Assembly (NCBI RefSeq): GCF_048269865.1
Contig: NZ_JBLWUA010000008.1
Location: 1 to 64,000 of the forward strand
Source: Parasphingorhabdus sp048269865
Lineage (GTDB): Bacteria; Pseudomonadota; Alphaproteobacteria; Sphingomonadales; Sphingomonadaceae
Reading direction: 5' to 3'
DNA length: 64,000 nucleotides
Shown here piece after piece: positions 35,565 through 44,756 of this stretch. Within the stretch, counting starts at the first letter, position 1. Every line of letters begins with the position of its first letter. A program made the position numbers and the translations under genes. Below the pieces are notes generated by a model. That model saw only the letters and a list, made by a program, of their open reading frames with translations, had not been told where the DNA came from and did no database searches.

Positions 35565-35695
35565 AGTCAATTACTGCGGGCAACACCCCTCATATGAAAG
35601 CAGGATTCTCTTTAACGCCAGTGCTTAAATAATGTCTAAAAGTTAAATCTATCTAGTCGCGTGGCAGCTCTTTGGCAGCAAAACTATGGATCGCG

Positions 35696-36358
35696 TTACC
35701 CTTTCCCCGCCGCGATTCCCCCAGCCAATATCCCATTGGCGATCCCGGCAATCTCCTGGGGCGATTTTTCTTCCGACCAGATGCCGTAGCGCAACCCCAG
35801 AAACACGTTCATCCCCATGATCGCCCAGGCATGGGCCTCTTCCAGCGGGCCGCGAAAATCACCGGCGGCACTGCCTTCCTGCAGCCGCTCGTGGATCCGC
35901 TTTGCCGTCTCCTCATAGTGCAGACGATAGCTGGCCGGATCGACAAATTCCGATTCGTCGATGATCCGGTAGATTTCCTTGTGCTCGCGGGCGAAATTCA
36001 TGAACGCCTCCAGCGCCAGCTTTTCCCGCTCCAGCGCATCCTGCCACTCCGTCATCGCGCTCGCGGCATGGCTTTTCACCCGGGCGCTCATGTCCTTGAC
36101 GAGTGCGCTGAACAGTTCATCCTTTGAATCGAAATAGGTATAGAAACTGCCGAGGGCGGTCCCCGCGCGCTGGGTAATTCCGGTGATCGAGGCTTCGTGA
36201 AAGCCCTTTTCCCCAAATTCCAGCGCCGCCGCATCCAGCAGCTTGCGCTTTGTCTTCAGCCCCCGCGCCGTGCGCGGTTGCTTGCCGTTAGACTCGGTGT
36301 GATCGGTATATTCAGTGGCCATAATGTCACGGCTAACCGGATTTATCCCGCTTGGCAA
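35696..36358 (-). CDS. TetR-family transcriptional regulator
   Basis: 220 aa, or 208 aa if started at the internal ATG at 36322. The helix-turn-helix domain (KTKRKLLDAAALEFGEKGF then ITGITQRAGTALGSFYTYFDSKDELF) is clear, and the C-terminal part is the ligand domain. It is divergent from the TonB receptor at 36447, with a 23-bp palindrome between them, so it probably represses the receptor/hydrolase/MFS genes. The last third of the gene is duplicated at 34057-34265 on the far side of the fibre-like insert; this copy is the intact one. Confidence 0.88.
   Translation of the reverse strand: MPSGINPVSRDIMATEYTDHTESNGKQPRTARGLKTKRKLLDAAALEFGEKGFHEASITGITQRAGTALGSFYTYFDSKDELFSALVKDMSARVKSHAASAMTEWQDALEREKLALEAFMNFAREHKEIYRIIDESEFVDPASYRLHYEETAKRIHERLQEGSAAGDFRGPLEEAHAWAIMGMNVFLGLRYGIWSEEKSPQEIAGIANGILAGGIAAGKG
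35724..35907. repeat. 184-bp direct repeat, right copy (inside TetR gene)
   Basis: Matches 34082-34265; here it is the coding sequence for the regulator's C-terminus. Confidence 0.9.
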
Positions 36359-36367
36359 ATTTCTAAG

Positions 36368-36390
36368 TTGAAGTTTGATTCATGTTTCAA
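36368..36390. promoter_or_regulatory. candidate operator between TetR and TonB receptor
   Basis: Pattern TTGAA-N3-TGA-N-TCA-N3-TTCAA, a 23-bp interrupted palindrome in the divergent promoter. Size and position fit a TetR dimer site. Confidence 0.5.
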
Positions 36391-36446
36391 TATAGCGCCC
36401 TTAATGACCTGGAAATGCCAGGCACATTTTCAAGGAGGATGCTATC

Positions 36447-38813
36447 ATGAAATTCCAGCACACCGTCAGCTATGCAGCAATTGTCACCGGCCTCGCGGCT
36501 GGACTTATCGCTCCTGCCAGCGTTCACGCCCAGACCAGCGAATCGGCTGACCAGGGCTCCGAAGACGGCTTCATCGTCGTCACCGCTCGCCGCCGCGAAG
36601 AACGGCAGATTGATGTTCCCATCGCGATCACCTCGTTCTCGTCCGAAAAGCTGGAACAGCAGGGCGCGATCGATATTACCGATATTGGCCAGACCACGCC
36701 GAACACCACATTGGAAGCATCGCGCGGCACCAACTCCACGCTCTCCGCCTTCATCCGCGGTATCGGTCAGCAGGATCCGGTCTCCGGCTTCGAGCAGGGC
36801 GTCGGTATCTATCTCGACGATGTCTATCTCAATCGTCCGCAGGCTGCCGTGCTCGACATCTATGATGTCGAACGCATCGAAGTGCTGCGCGGCCCGCAGG
36901 GCACGCTCTATGGCCGCAACACGATCGGCGGCGCCGTCAAATATGTTACCAAGCGGCTGCCGCAAGAGCCTTCGTTCAAGGCGCGTGCGACTTATGGCAC
37001 CTATGACCAGGCTGAAGCAGTGGTCACGGCCAGCCTGCCGGTGTCTGACATCATTCGTGTCGGTGCATCCGGCGCGCGGCTCTCCCGGGGCGGTTTCGGC
37101 AAAAATCTGACCACCGGTCTCGAAAATTACAACAAGGATATCTGGGCCGCACGCGGCACGGTCGAACTCGGCGGTTATGGCGAGCCCGTTCTGATCCGGA
37201 TTTCCGGTGACTATACCAAGGACAAGAGCAACCCGCGCGGCGGCCATCGTCTCATTCCCGGTGCCGTCTCCGGTGCGCCGGTGCTCGACGATGTCTTTGA
37301 TACCCGTGGCGGACTGAATGACCCGATCCAGGATATCGAGGCCTATGGTCTGGCGATGAACATCACCGCCAACCTGAGCGACAGCGTCACCTTCCGCTCG
37401 ATCAGTGCCTGGCGCAAGGATGACACGGCGACACCGATCGATTTCGACGCGCTGCCTGCGGTCGATCTTGATGTGCCCGGTCTCTATCTGAATCAGCAGA
37501 TCAGCCAGGAATTCCAGCTGCTCTATGAAGGCGACAAGCTGAACGGCCTGATCGGCTTCTATTATCTCGATGCCAAGGCCGACACGCTGTTCGACGTCCG
37601 GCTGTTTACCACGGTCGCCGGGCTCACCGCCTTCACACAGGCTGACGTCGACACCGAAACCTATGCGGTCTTCGGCGACTTCACCTATGACTTTACCGAG
37701 CAGTTCAGCCTGTCGGTCGGTGGCCGCTATACGTGGGACGAGCGCAGCGCCAACATCCTGCGGCAAAACTATGTCGGCGGCGGTTCGCCAACCTTTGGCG
37801 GCGCGGGCATTCCGGCCGGCGCGCCCGCCACCGATTTCGAAGGTAGCGCGAACTTCAAGAAATTTACTCCCCGTGCTTCGGTAAGCTTCAAACCAAATCC
37901 CGATCACAATATCTACGCGAGCTTCTCGCAGGGCTTCAAGGGCGGCGGCTTTGATCCGCGCGGCGTCGGTATCAATGCGCCGACCAGCAACGCCAGCGGC
38001 GTTCCCAGCGATGCCGAAGTTGCGTCTTTCCTGAGCTTCCGTCCGGAATCGGTCGACAGCTATGAAATCGGCTACAAGGGCAGCCTGCTCGACGGCGCTC
38101 TCAACGTCGCGATCGCCGGTTTTTATTCAGACTATAAGGATGTGCAAATTCCGGGGTCCGTTGCCTGCAACGTCGGTGGCTTCGCCTCCTTCTGCGGCGT
38201 CATCAACAACGCTGGCAAGGCCACTCTCAAGGGCGTCGAACTGGAGGCAAGTGCCCGCCTTGGCCGGGATATGCTGGCCAGTGGCGACCGGGTGATGCTG
38301 TCGGGATCGATGGGCTATATCGACGCGAAATATGACGAATATATCACCAATATCACCGATCCCACGACAGGCCTGCCGGTGCCAACCGATGTTGCCCAGT
38401 TCCGGTCGGTGCAGAACACGCCGAAATGGACCGCCAGCGGAACCTTTTCCTATTCGACGCCAGTCGGTGACGGCGATATCTATTTCGGCACCACGCTGTC
38501 CTATCGCAGCAAGGTCAACCAGTTCGAGATCGCCAATCCCTATATCGACCAGAAGGGCTATGCCCTGTGGGATGCCAATCTGGTCTATAATGCACCGGAC
38601 AAGCGCTGGAGCATTGGCCTGCATGGCAAGAACCTGACCAACAAGCGCTACAAGACATCGGGCTATACCTTTGTCGCGGCTGACCCGGTCACCGGTGCAA
38701 TCATTCCTGGAGCCAACGGCCAGCCGATCCCGACGCTTGGACCCGAAGGCACGCTGACCGCCTTTTACGGCAACCCGCGTCAGGTCTTTGTCACCGCCGG
38801 GGTGAAATTCTGA
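36447..38813 (+). CDS. TonB-dependent receptor
   Basis: 788 aa; RBS AAGGAGG. Signal peptide to about residue 28 (AAIVTGLAAGLIAPASVHAQ), TonB box region GFIVVTARRREE, plug with PIAITSFSSEKLEQQGA and LRGPQGTLYGRNTIGGAVKYVTK, and a barrel ending in TAGVKF. It imports an organic substrate through the outer membrane. It is followed after 20 bases by an alpha/beta hydrolase and then an MFS transporter, a self-contained uptake and hydrolysis unit probably governed by the divergent TetR gene. The substrate is not evident. Confidence 0.92.
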   Translation: MKFQHTVSYAAIVTGLAAGLIAPASVHAQTSESADQGSEDGFIVVTARRREERQIDVPIAITSFSSEKLEQQGAIDITDIGQTTPNTTLEASRGTNSTLSAFIRGIGQQDPVSGFEQGVGIYLDDVYLNRPQAAVLDIYDVERIEVLRGPQGTLYGRNTIGGAVKYVTKRLPQEPSFKARATYGTYDQAEAVVTASLPVSDIIRVGASGARLSRGGFGKNLTTGLENYNKDIWAARGTVELGGYGEPVLIRISGDYTKDKSNPRGGHRLIPGAVSGAPVLDDVFDTRGGLNDPIQDIEAYGLAMNITANLSDSVTFRSISAWRKDDTATPIDFDALPAVDLDVPGLYLNQQISQEFQLLYEGDKLNGLIGFYYLDAKADTLFDVRLFTTVAGLTAFTQADVDTETYAVFGDFTYDFTEQFSLSVGGRYTWDERSANILRQNYVGGGSPTFGGAGIPAGAPATDFEGSANFKKFTPRASVSFKPNPDHNIYASFSQGFKGGGFDPRGVGINAPTSNASGVPSDAEVASFLSFRPESVDSYEIGYKGSLLDGALNVAIAGFYSDYKDVQIPGSVACNVGGFASFCGVINNAGKATLKGVELEASARLGRDMLASGDRVMLSGSMGYIDAKYDEYITNITDPTTGLPVPTDVAQFRSVQNTPKWTASGTFSYSTPVGDGDIYFGTTLSYRSKVNQFEIANPYIDQKGYALWDANLVYNAPDKRWSIGLHGKNLTNKRYKTSGYTFVAADPVTGAIIPGANGQPIPTLGPEGTLTAFYGNPRQVFVTAGVKF

Positions 38814-38833
38814 TCGGCATATAGGCACCAATC

Positions 38834-39694
38834 ATGAAATATGCCGACCATGCCTATCGCAGCGCAGACGACCGGCTGACCCTCTACGCCCGTGTATACG
38901 GCGGCGAGGGTCAGCCGCTGCTGCTGATGCACGGCCTCACCCGCAATAGCGGCGATTTTGAAGCGCTTGCCGACCATCTGGCGGGACAATATCAACTGAT
39001 CGTTCCCGATCAGCGCGGACGCGGGCGGTCAGATTATGATCCGCAGCCGGACCATTATAACCCCGCCGTCTATGCAGCCGATATGTTCAAGCTGCTGGAT
39101 GACCTGTCGATCCCGAAGGCCGGACTGATTGGCACGTCGATGGGCGGGCTGATCGCGATGCTCATGGCTGCGGCGACGCCGGACCGGGCAAGCGGCCTGA
39201 TCCTGAATGATATCGGCCCGGATGTGGAACAAAGCGGCCTCGACCGGATCCAGAGCTATGTCGGTGCCGGGGAACCGTTCGAAGATTGGGACGCTGCTGC
39301 AGCCCATTGCAAGCGAATCAACGGCGATGCCTTTGTCGGCGTCGACGACAGTTTCTGGATGCAATTCGCCCGGCACACCAGCACGGCGCTACCCGATGGA
39401 CGGATCCAGCCGGCCTATGATCCGGCGATCTCGGCCGGATTCTCCGGAGACAGTGCCAATGTCGCGCCAGCCGACCTTTGGCCGGTGTGGGACCTGCTGG
39501 CCGCGATCCCGGTGCTTTCGATCCGGGGGGCGATGTCGGATATTCTGTCGGCGCGAACCGTCGCTGAAATGCAGCGCCGCCACCCACAGGATTTTACCGC
39601 CGTCGAAATTCCGGACCGCGGCCATGCGCCGATGCTGGACGAACCGGAAGCCCTCGACGCGATCCACGCCTTTCTTGCCTCACTGGAAAGCTGA
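38834..39694 (+). CDS. alpha/beta-hydrolase
   Basis: 286 aa, no signal peptide. HGLTRNSGDFEALADHL is the oxyanion-loop region, GTSMGG carries the nucleophile Ser (about residue 99), and RGHAPMLDEPEAL near the C-terminus carries the catalytic His. It belongs to the large family of cytoplasmic hydrolases (esterase, lactonase or C-C hydrolase). The next gene, an MFS transporter, begins immediately after its stop codon, so the two are translated together. Confidence 0.85.
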   Translation: MKYADHAYRSADDRLTLYARVYGGEGQPLLLMHGLTRNSGDFEALADHLAGQYQLIVPDQRGRGRSDYDPQPDHYNPAVYAADMFKLLDDLSIPKAGLIGTSMGGLIAMLMAAATPDRASGLILNDIGPDVEQSGLDRIQSYVGAGEPFEDWDAAAAHCKRINGDAFVGVDDSFWMQFARHTSTALPDGRIQPAYDPAISAGFSGDSANVAPADLWPVWDLLAAIPVLSIRGAMSDILSARTVAEMQRRHPQDFTAVEIPDRGHAPMLDEPEALDAIHAFLASLES

Positions 39695-40963
39695 ATGACA
39701 GAGCCCAAAGCTGCGAAAGTCACCTCACCAAATATCGCGCTGGGCATGTTGCTGCTCGTCTATATTTTCAATTTTGTCGATCGCCAGATCCTGGCGATCC
39801 TGGCGGGACCGATCCAGGCGGATCTCGGGTTGAGCGACACCCAGATGGGGCTGCTCGGCGGCATCGCCTTTGCCCTGCTCTATTCGACCCTGGCCGTGCC
39901 GCTGGCCTGGCTGGCGGACAAGACCAACCGCAGTTGGGTGATCACCATTTCGCTGGCGATCTGGAGCGGATTCACTGCGATCACCGGCCTGGCCCAGGGC
40001 TTCTGGTCGATCTTTCTCGCGCGCCTCGGCGTCGGTATCGGCGAGGCCGGGGGCGTCGCCCCTTCCTATGCCGTCATCGCCGACCATTTCCCGAGCGAGA
40101 AGCGCGCGCGGGCGCTGGCGATCTATTCTCTCGGCATCCCGCTCGGCTCTGCCACAGGCGTCATCGCCGGCGGCTATATTGCCGCGACCGTCGACTGGCG
40201 TCTGGCCTTTTTCGTGGTCGGGCTGGCCGGGCTGATCATCGCGCCCTTCTTCAAATATTTCGTCCGGGACAAGGTGAAACAACCGGTGCCTGCCGATCAG
40301 CCTGTGGTGCCCTATAGTTTCAAGGGCACGGTGCGGCTGCTGGCGAGAAAGAAAGCATTCTGGCTTCTGGCCTTTGGCGCGGCCTCCAGCTCGATGCTGG
40401 GCTATGGCATTGCCTTCTGGTTGCCCAGCCTGCTGCAGCGCAGCTTTGGTCTCAGCCTGATCGACACCTCGCTGTTTTTCGGAGCCATCTTGCTGATCGG
40501 CGGCGTTGCCGGTGTGCTCGGCGGCGGCATGATTGGCGACTGGCTCGGCAAGACGAACAAGGCGGCTTACGGACTGGTTCCGGCAGCCGCCTTCCTGCTG
40601 GCGGTGCCGCTGTTTGCCGCCGGGATCATGAGCGGCTCCGCCACCCTCGCCTTCATCCTCTTCCTGATCCCGCAGGCCCTGGCCTATTTCTGGCTGGGCC
40701 CGGTCTTGTCGGCGGTCCAGCATCTGGTGCCAGCCGATTCAAGGGCCACTGCCTCGGCGCTGTTTCTGCTGATCAACAATCTGATCGGCATTGGCGGCGG
40801 GATATTTTTCCTTGGCGCGCTGTCCGACTTTCTCACGCCGATCTATGGCGAAGACGGGCTGCGCTATTCGATGTTATACTCGCTGATCTTCTATCTCATC
40901 GCAGCCGCGCTGATGGCGCTGGCCGCCAAGCCGCTGAAAAGCGAGTGGATCGACGAAGGTTGA
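39695..40963 (+). CDS. MFS transporter (spinster-like)
   Basis: 422 aa with 12 predicted membrane spans. The MFS signature loop between spans 2 and 3 is visible as LAVPLAWLADKTNRSWV, and NFVDRQILAILAGPIQADLGLSDTQMGLLGG at the N-terminus is typical of the spinster/Spns-like group common in sphingomonads. It should move a small organic acid or lipid-like solute across the cytoplasmic membrane. It abuts the hydrolase stop codon and ends the receptor/hydrolase/transporter unit, so it may take up the hydrolysis product or export waste. Confidence 0.87.
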   Translation: MTEPKAAKVTSPNIALGMLLLVYIFNFVDRQILAILAGPIQADLGLSDTQMGLLGGIAFALLYSTLAVPLAWLADKTNRSWVITISLAIWSGFTAITGLAQGFWSIFLARLGVGIGEAGGVAPSYAVIADHFPSEKRARALAIYSLGIPLGSATGVIAGGYIAATVDWRLAFFVVGLAGLIIAPFFKYFVRDKVKQPVPADQPVVPYSFKGTVRLLARKKAFWLLAFGAASSSMLGYGIAFWLPSLLQRSFGLSLIDTSLFFGAILLIGGVAGVLGGGMIGDWLGKTNKAAYGLVPAAAFLLAVPLFAAGIMSGSATLAFILFLIPQALAYFWLGPVLSAVQHLVPADSRATASALFLLINNLIGIGGGIFFLGALSDFLTPIYGEDGLRYSMLYSLIFYLIAAALMALAAKPLKSEWIDEG

Positions 40964-41047
40964 TTGGAACCCGGTTCGGCCAGCGGTGAGGCCCATGTGC
41001 ACTTAAGGCAACAAGGATACGAAAGAAAGGCTAGCCGGCAGAACCGC

Positions 41048-41998
41048 TCAGTCGCCCTTCTCGCTGGTCAACTCCTTCTGGATCCGGTTCAGCATCGCCG
41101 CGCTCTGCATTGATGCCGATACATCCGCCGGGGAATGATAGAGCGAACTCAGCAAGATCAGGTCCATTTCACTGACCGACTCCGGCACGTTCGCGCCCTG
41201 GTCCTCGAACAGCGCCAATATTGAAAAGGGTGGCGGACTCTGCGCGTCACCGTCGCTGGTATCAATATAGGACCGCATCGCCGCATAATCGGCGATCTGG
41301 ACGGTGGTCAGATCGACCAGCGCGTCCCGCTCCAGCAACAGGAAAGAGTGGGTCATCGATTGCTGCACCGTGCGCTTAATCCGCGACTTCACGTGCGAAT
41401 TTAGCGTCGCAACCTCGGTTTTTTCCTGTGCATCGCCGGGCAGAACAACCGCATCATCAGAATTGAACAGCGCGCCATTTTCGGCGGATGATTCCTGAAC
41501 CCGTTTCCAGCCATAAGCCGGACCGCCCTGATCCGCGATCCGCGCTCTTTCAGGCAATGAAAGAGCGCCAAATACCCGAGGGTTTTTCTTGCGGAGGAGG
41601 GATATCGCTTCACTACCGTCCGCGACTACCATGACAAAGATGTTCGGTTTGCACCCCTCGGCCGCAACGGTCATGTCGGCGGCCAGCGCAACACCGCGCA
41701 TGCGCTCTTCGACTTGCGCAATATTGGCTTTCGACAGACCCGTCACTTTCGGACAGATCGGGCTGGCAAACCGGGCATATTGCCCCTGATGCCGCCCGCC
41801 CTTGGGTGGCGCAATCGTGTTCTTGATAAAATCGGCGATGGCGGCTTTCGTCGTCTGGATACCATTGACGACGATATCATCGTCCGGGTCCGGGGGGTCG
41901 GTCAACGTCGCGTGCGCGGACGCTGACAAGGTCAGAAGGGCTGTCACAGCAGCGCCGAGGGCCAATCGAAAATTCCGCTTGTCCCGTTTCGCCTGCAT
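41048..41998 (-). CDS. exported protein of unknown function
   Basis: 316 aa from the ATG at 41998, which follows CAGGAGCAATCG; a longer frame from 42055 adds residues before an obvious signal peptide (FRLALGAAVTALLTLSASAHA). The mature part begins PDPDDDIVVNG. It contains GQYARFASPICPKVTGL and a later CKPNIFVMVVADG, so two conserved-looking cysteines may form a disulfide. The type is common among uncharacterised sphingomonad exported proteins. No catalytic motif was recognised. Its neighbours are unrelated, so no function is proposed. Confidence 0.8.
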   Translation of the reverse strand: MQAKRDKRNFRLALGAAVTALLTLSASAHATLTDPPDPDDDIVVNGIQTTKAAIADFIKNTIAPPKGGRHQGQYARFASPICPKVTGLSKANIAQVEERMRGVALAADMTVAAEGCKPNIFVMVVADGSEAISLLRKKNPRVFGALSLPERARIADQGGPAYGWKRVQESSAENGALFNSDDAVVLPGDAQEKTEVATLNSHVKSRIKRTVQQSMTHSFLLLERDALVDLTTVQIADYAAMRSYIDTSDGDAQSPPPFSILALFEDQGANVPESVSEMDLILLSSLYHSPADVSASMQSAAMLNRIQKELTSEKGD

Positions 41999-42131
41999 CG
42001 ATTGCTCCTGTTTCTGGGGGAACAAGGTTGCACAGGTCAGGCCGGGTGTAAACAAAGTCCGCCTTTTTCCGGTCTCACAGGCGCCATTGCGTAATATTGT
42101 TGCGGTCTATAACCATATATTATCGCTGCAG

Positions 42132-42482
42132 TCAGCCAGTTGGCGGAACTGCGTAACAGTCGCGGTAGTAGATCAGCTTGCCATCGCGGACTTTATACAG
42201 GCCAACGCCCTCGATATCGCCGTCCGGTCTTTTCCACAGCCAGCGCGACCAGGCGACCTGTTCATCGCCGGCGATTTCCAGCACTTCAAAATGCATCTTC
42301 TTGTCGGCCAGTTCCCTGGTGAGACGGTGCAGCAGGGCGCTGATCGCTTCTATCCCCTCCACGCGGCCGATTGCCGGATCCTCGAACACCGCATCATCAG
42401 CGAACAGCGGGATCAGCTTGCTATAGTCATGGTCATTCTGGATCTCCCAGAACCGCTCGATCAATTGCCTGGCCTGTGCCAT
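42132..42482 (-). CDS. SnoaL-like NTF2-family protein
   Basis: 116 aa. IERFWEIQNDHDYSKLIPLFADDAVFEDPAIGRVEGIEAI followed by VAWSRWLWKRPDG and LYKVRDGKLIYYRDCY is the full small NTF2-like fold (ketosteroid-isomerase or SnoaL type). It lies ten bases after the stop of the metallo-beta-lactamase-like gene and is probably co-transcribed. A small-molecule isomerase or binding role is possible; no catalytic residues can be assigned with confidence. Confidence 0.75.
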   Translation of the reverse strand: MAQARQLIERFWEIQNDHDYSKLIPLFADDAVFEDPAIGRVEGIEAISALLHRLTRELADKKMHFEVLEIAGDEQVAWSRWLWKRPDGDIEGVGLYKVRDGKLIYYRDCYAVPPTG

Positions 42483-42492
42483 CTCGACCCCC

Positions 42493-43479
42493 TCAATTGG
42501 CCATGATTGCGTTATATTTCAGCGTCTGCTTTTGCAGCGCGGCTTCGAAGGCCTGTTCCAGCTTCGCCATCATCGCCGGGAAGCCCTCGCGGTCGACAAA
42601 GGCCAGCGGATCGCCCGCTTTCTGCCGTTCGCGCTTGTTGGCCATGCCGGAAAATTCGGGATGGTTGGTCAGGAAAATATCGGGCTTCCAGTCTTTGGTC
42701 TTGGCGAACGTCTTGCGATAGTCATCGACAATCCCCTCATATTGCGGTGGCCCGACCAGCCGGTTGGCGGCAACCGTGGCGGAGCAGAAGACCAGCGCCT
42801 GATAGGTTTCCCCGCCCTGCACGACCGGGATCGTCCAGCTGGTGCAGCCGCGGCTGTGGCCCGGCGTGATATGAGCGGTCAGCGTGACATCGCCGAGCGT
42901 GATCGTCTCGCCGTCGGCAATCGTCCGATCGACCTTGACCGGCGGAGCGTTCATCGCGCTGTCATCTTCCGATCCCAGATAAAAGCCGCCTTCCAGCGCC
43001 GAGCGGTCGCCTTCACTGGCGATCAGCTGCGCATCGGTCAGCGCCTTCAGCTCGGCAAGGCCGCCGCTATGATCGAGATGGGCGTGGCTGTTGAGCAGGA
43101 TTTTCACGTCTTGCGGATCAAAACCAAGCTTGCGGATCGCGTCGGCAACATATTGGCCCTCGCCCGGCATGCCGCCGTCGATCACGATATGACCGGCGCT
43201 GGTCGGGATGAAGAACATGCCGAGCCCCTCGGTACCGACAAAATAGATGCCGCTCTTTCCGGTTCCCATGATCTGATAGGGCTCGACCGCGGCATACCAG
43301 CTGGGAAAATTTTGCTGCCAGTCGAACTGCTCGGGGATCTCGTCGTCGACCAGATTGGAGATGCTGTCCAGTACGTCCACGTTATTGCTGTCCGGCGCCG
43401 CCGAAGCTGCAGGGGAATCCTGCGCTACCGGTGCACAGGCCGCCAGTGCCAAAGCCATGCTTGCCGAAATCAAACGCAT
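42493..43479 (-). CDS. subclass B3-type metallo-beta-lactamase-like lipoprotein
   Basis: 328 aa. The N-terminus has a lipobox (ALALAAC, Cys15), so it is predicted to be membrane-anchored in the periplasm. The zinc ligands follow the B3 pattern: H132-x-H134-x-D136-H137 (SHAHLDHSGG), H208 (TPGHSRGCTSW) and H273 (TNHPEFSG). Phe-rich and GxTxW-like features also match B3 enzymes. Chromosomal relatives include real carbapenemases and enzymes with other hydrolase roles, so resistance cannot be assumed. It is followed by the NTF2-like gene, which hints at catabolism rather than resistance. Confidence 0.82.
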   Translation of the reverse strand: MRLISASMALALAACAPVAQDSPAASAAPDSNNVDVLDSISNLVDDEIPEQFDWQQNFPSWYAAVEPYQIMGTGKSGIYFVGTEGLGMFFIPTSAGHIVIDGGMPGEGQYVADAIRKLGFDPQDVKILLNSHAHLDHSGGLAELKALTDAQLIASEGDRSALEGGFYLGSEDDSAMNAPPVKVDRTIADGETITLGDVTLTAHITPGHSRGCTSWTIPVVQGGETYQALVFCSATVAANRLVGPPQYEGIVDDYRKTFAKTKDWKPDIFLTNHPEFSGMANKRERQKAGDPLAFVDREGFPAMMAKLEQAFEAALQKQTLKYNAIMAN

Positions 43480-43582
43480 ATCACTCTCCTCCGTTACCGG
43501 ATGCTAACCGGCGTGACCGCGATGCGCAATCTTGTCTTTCTGACGCCGCTGCTGCTGGTGAAGCGCGCGGTCTGAAGCGCCT

Positions 43583-43660
43583 GTGCTCCGCACCTAATGC
43601 GGAGCTTTGCCGGGCGAGCAGGTCTGTAGCCGCCAGAGCTCCGCATCGAGTGCGGAGCAC
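43583..43660. terminator. two tandem GC-rich hairpins downstream of the SDR gene
   Basis: GCTCCGCA-N5-TGCGGAGC occurs twice, at 43585-43605 and 43638-43658, between two converging-strand gene ends. There is no T-run, so termination or mRNA-end protection is inferred. Confidence 0.45.
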
Positions 43661-43672
43661 ATTGCCGCAAGC

Positions 43673-44674
43673 CTAGGCCCGCCCGTTTACATCCTTGACC
43701 CAGGGACCAAAGGGCGAGTTGCCGAGCATCGCCACCTGTGTTTCGGCGCTGACCCTGTTGATTGCCAGCTGTGGCTTCCGGCCCGGATGGACCGGCAGGC
43801 GCAGTGGCCGTTTGCCGGGTGCCATCGCGATCACCGCGGCAATCGCGCGCGGCACATCTTTCGGATCGGTGGAGCCGCCGCTGTTGCGCAGCGCGCCGTC
43901 GACCAGCGCCTGATAGGCGGCCTTGCGCTCCTCATCGGCGGCTTCCAGCATGGCGGCGGTATATTCATTGCCATTTTCCCAGATCTTCGTCGGATAGCCG
44001 CCCGGCTGCACGATCGTCACATCGACGCCGTGCGGAACCAGTTCATAGGCCATTTGCTCGCTCATCGATTCCACCGCGAATTTGGTTGAACTGTACAGCC
44101 CCATGCCGGGCACCATCACCCGCCCGAGCTGGGAAGAGACATTGACGATCAGTCCGGATTTTTGCGCGCGCATTTTTGGCAGCGCGGCACGGGCCACCCG
44201 CTGGTAGCCCATCACATTGGTGTCGAACAGCCGCTGCATCATCGCCAGGTCCTGCAGCTCGACCGGCGCGCCGGTACCGATCCCGGCATTGTTGATGACG
44301 ACATCGAGCGCACCACCGTTGAGCCGTTCGGCCTCGGCAACCGCCTGGGCCACGGACTCATCCGACAGGACATCGAGCTCCAATATGGTAATGTCCAGAT
44401 TCTCGTCTGCTGCGGTCTTTGCCAGCGCCGCCGCTTCGGGACGCGGGAGATTGCGCATCGTGGCGAACACTTTCGCACCCTGTTCGGCATAGAGTATCGC
44501 ACCCAGATAGCCGAAACCGGAAGAACAGCCGGTGATCAGCACGGCCTTGCCGGTCAGGTCGGGCGTAGCATCGGCCGCGGTGGCCGGTCCGGTTGTGACC
44601 GCAAAACCGGTGGCGGCAGAGGCCGCGAGCAACTGGCGACGGTTGAGCGACATCTTAGCATTTTTGTCAGCCAT
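43673..44674 (-). CDS. short-chain dehydrogenase/reductase with a twin-arginine signal
   Basis: 333 aa. The N-terminus has NRRQLLAASAATGFAVTTG, a twin-arginine (Tat) signal, so the folded enzyme should be exported with its cofactor. The SDR core follows: ITGCSSGFGYLG (nucleotide-binding glycines), NNAGIG, and YSSTKFAVE with the catalytic Tyr-x3-Lys. An NAD(P)H-dependent enzyme in the periplasm is unusual. It is divergent from the TauD-like gene. The substrate is unknown. Confidence 0.85.
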   Translation of the reverse strand: MADKNAKMSLNRRQLLAASAATGFAVTTGPATAADATPDLTGKAVLITGCSSGFGYLGAILYAEQGAKVFATMRNLPRPEAAALAKTAADENLDITILELDVLSDESVAQAVAEAERLNGGALDVVINNAGIGTGAPVELQDLAMMQRLFDTNVMGYQRVARAALPKMRAQKSGLIVNVSSQLGRVMVPGMGLYSSTKFAVESMSEQMAYELVPHGVDVTIVQPGGYPTKIWENGNEYTAAMLEAADEERKAAYQALVDGALRNSGGSTDPKDVPRAIAAVIAMAPGKRPLRLPVHPGRKPQLAINRVSAETQVAMLGNSPFGPWVKDVNGRA

Positions 44675-44756
44675 GAGAGGACTCCTAAAAACCAGATCCG
44701 CTGCTACACTAACATAAATTCCGCCCCACAGTGAGACGGATTAACAGGAGAACGAA

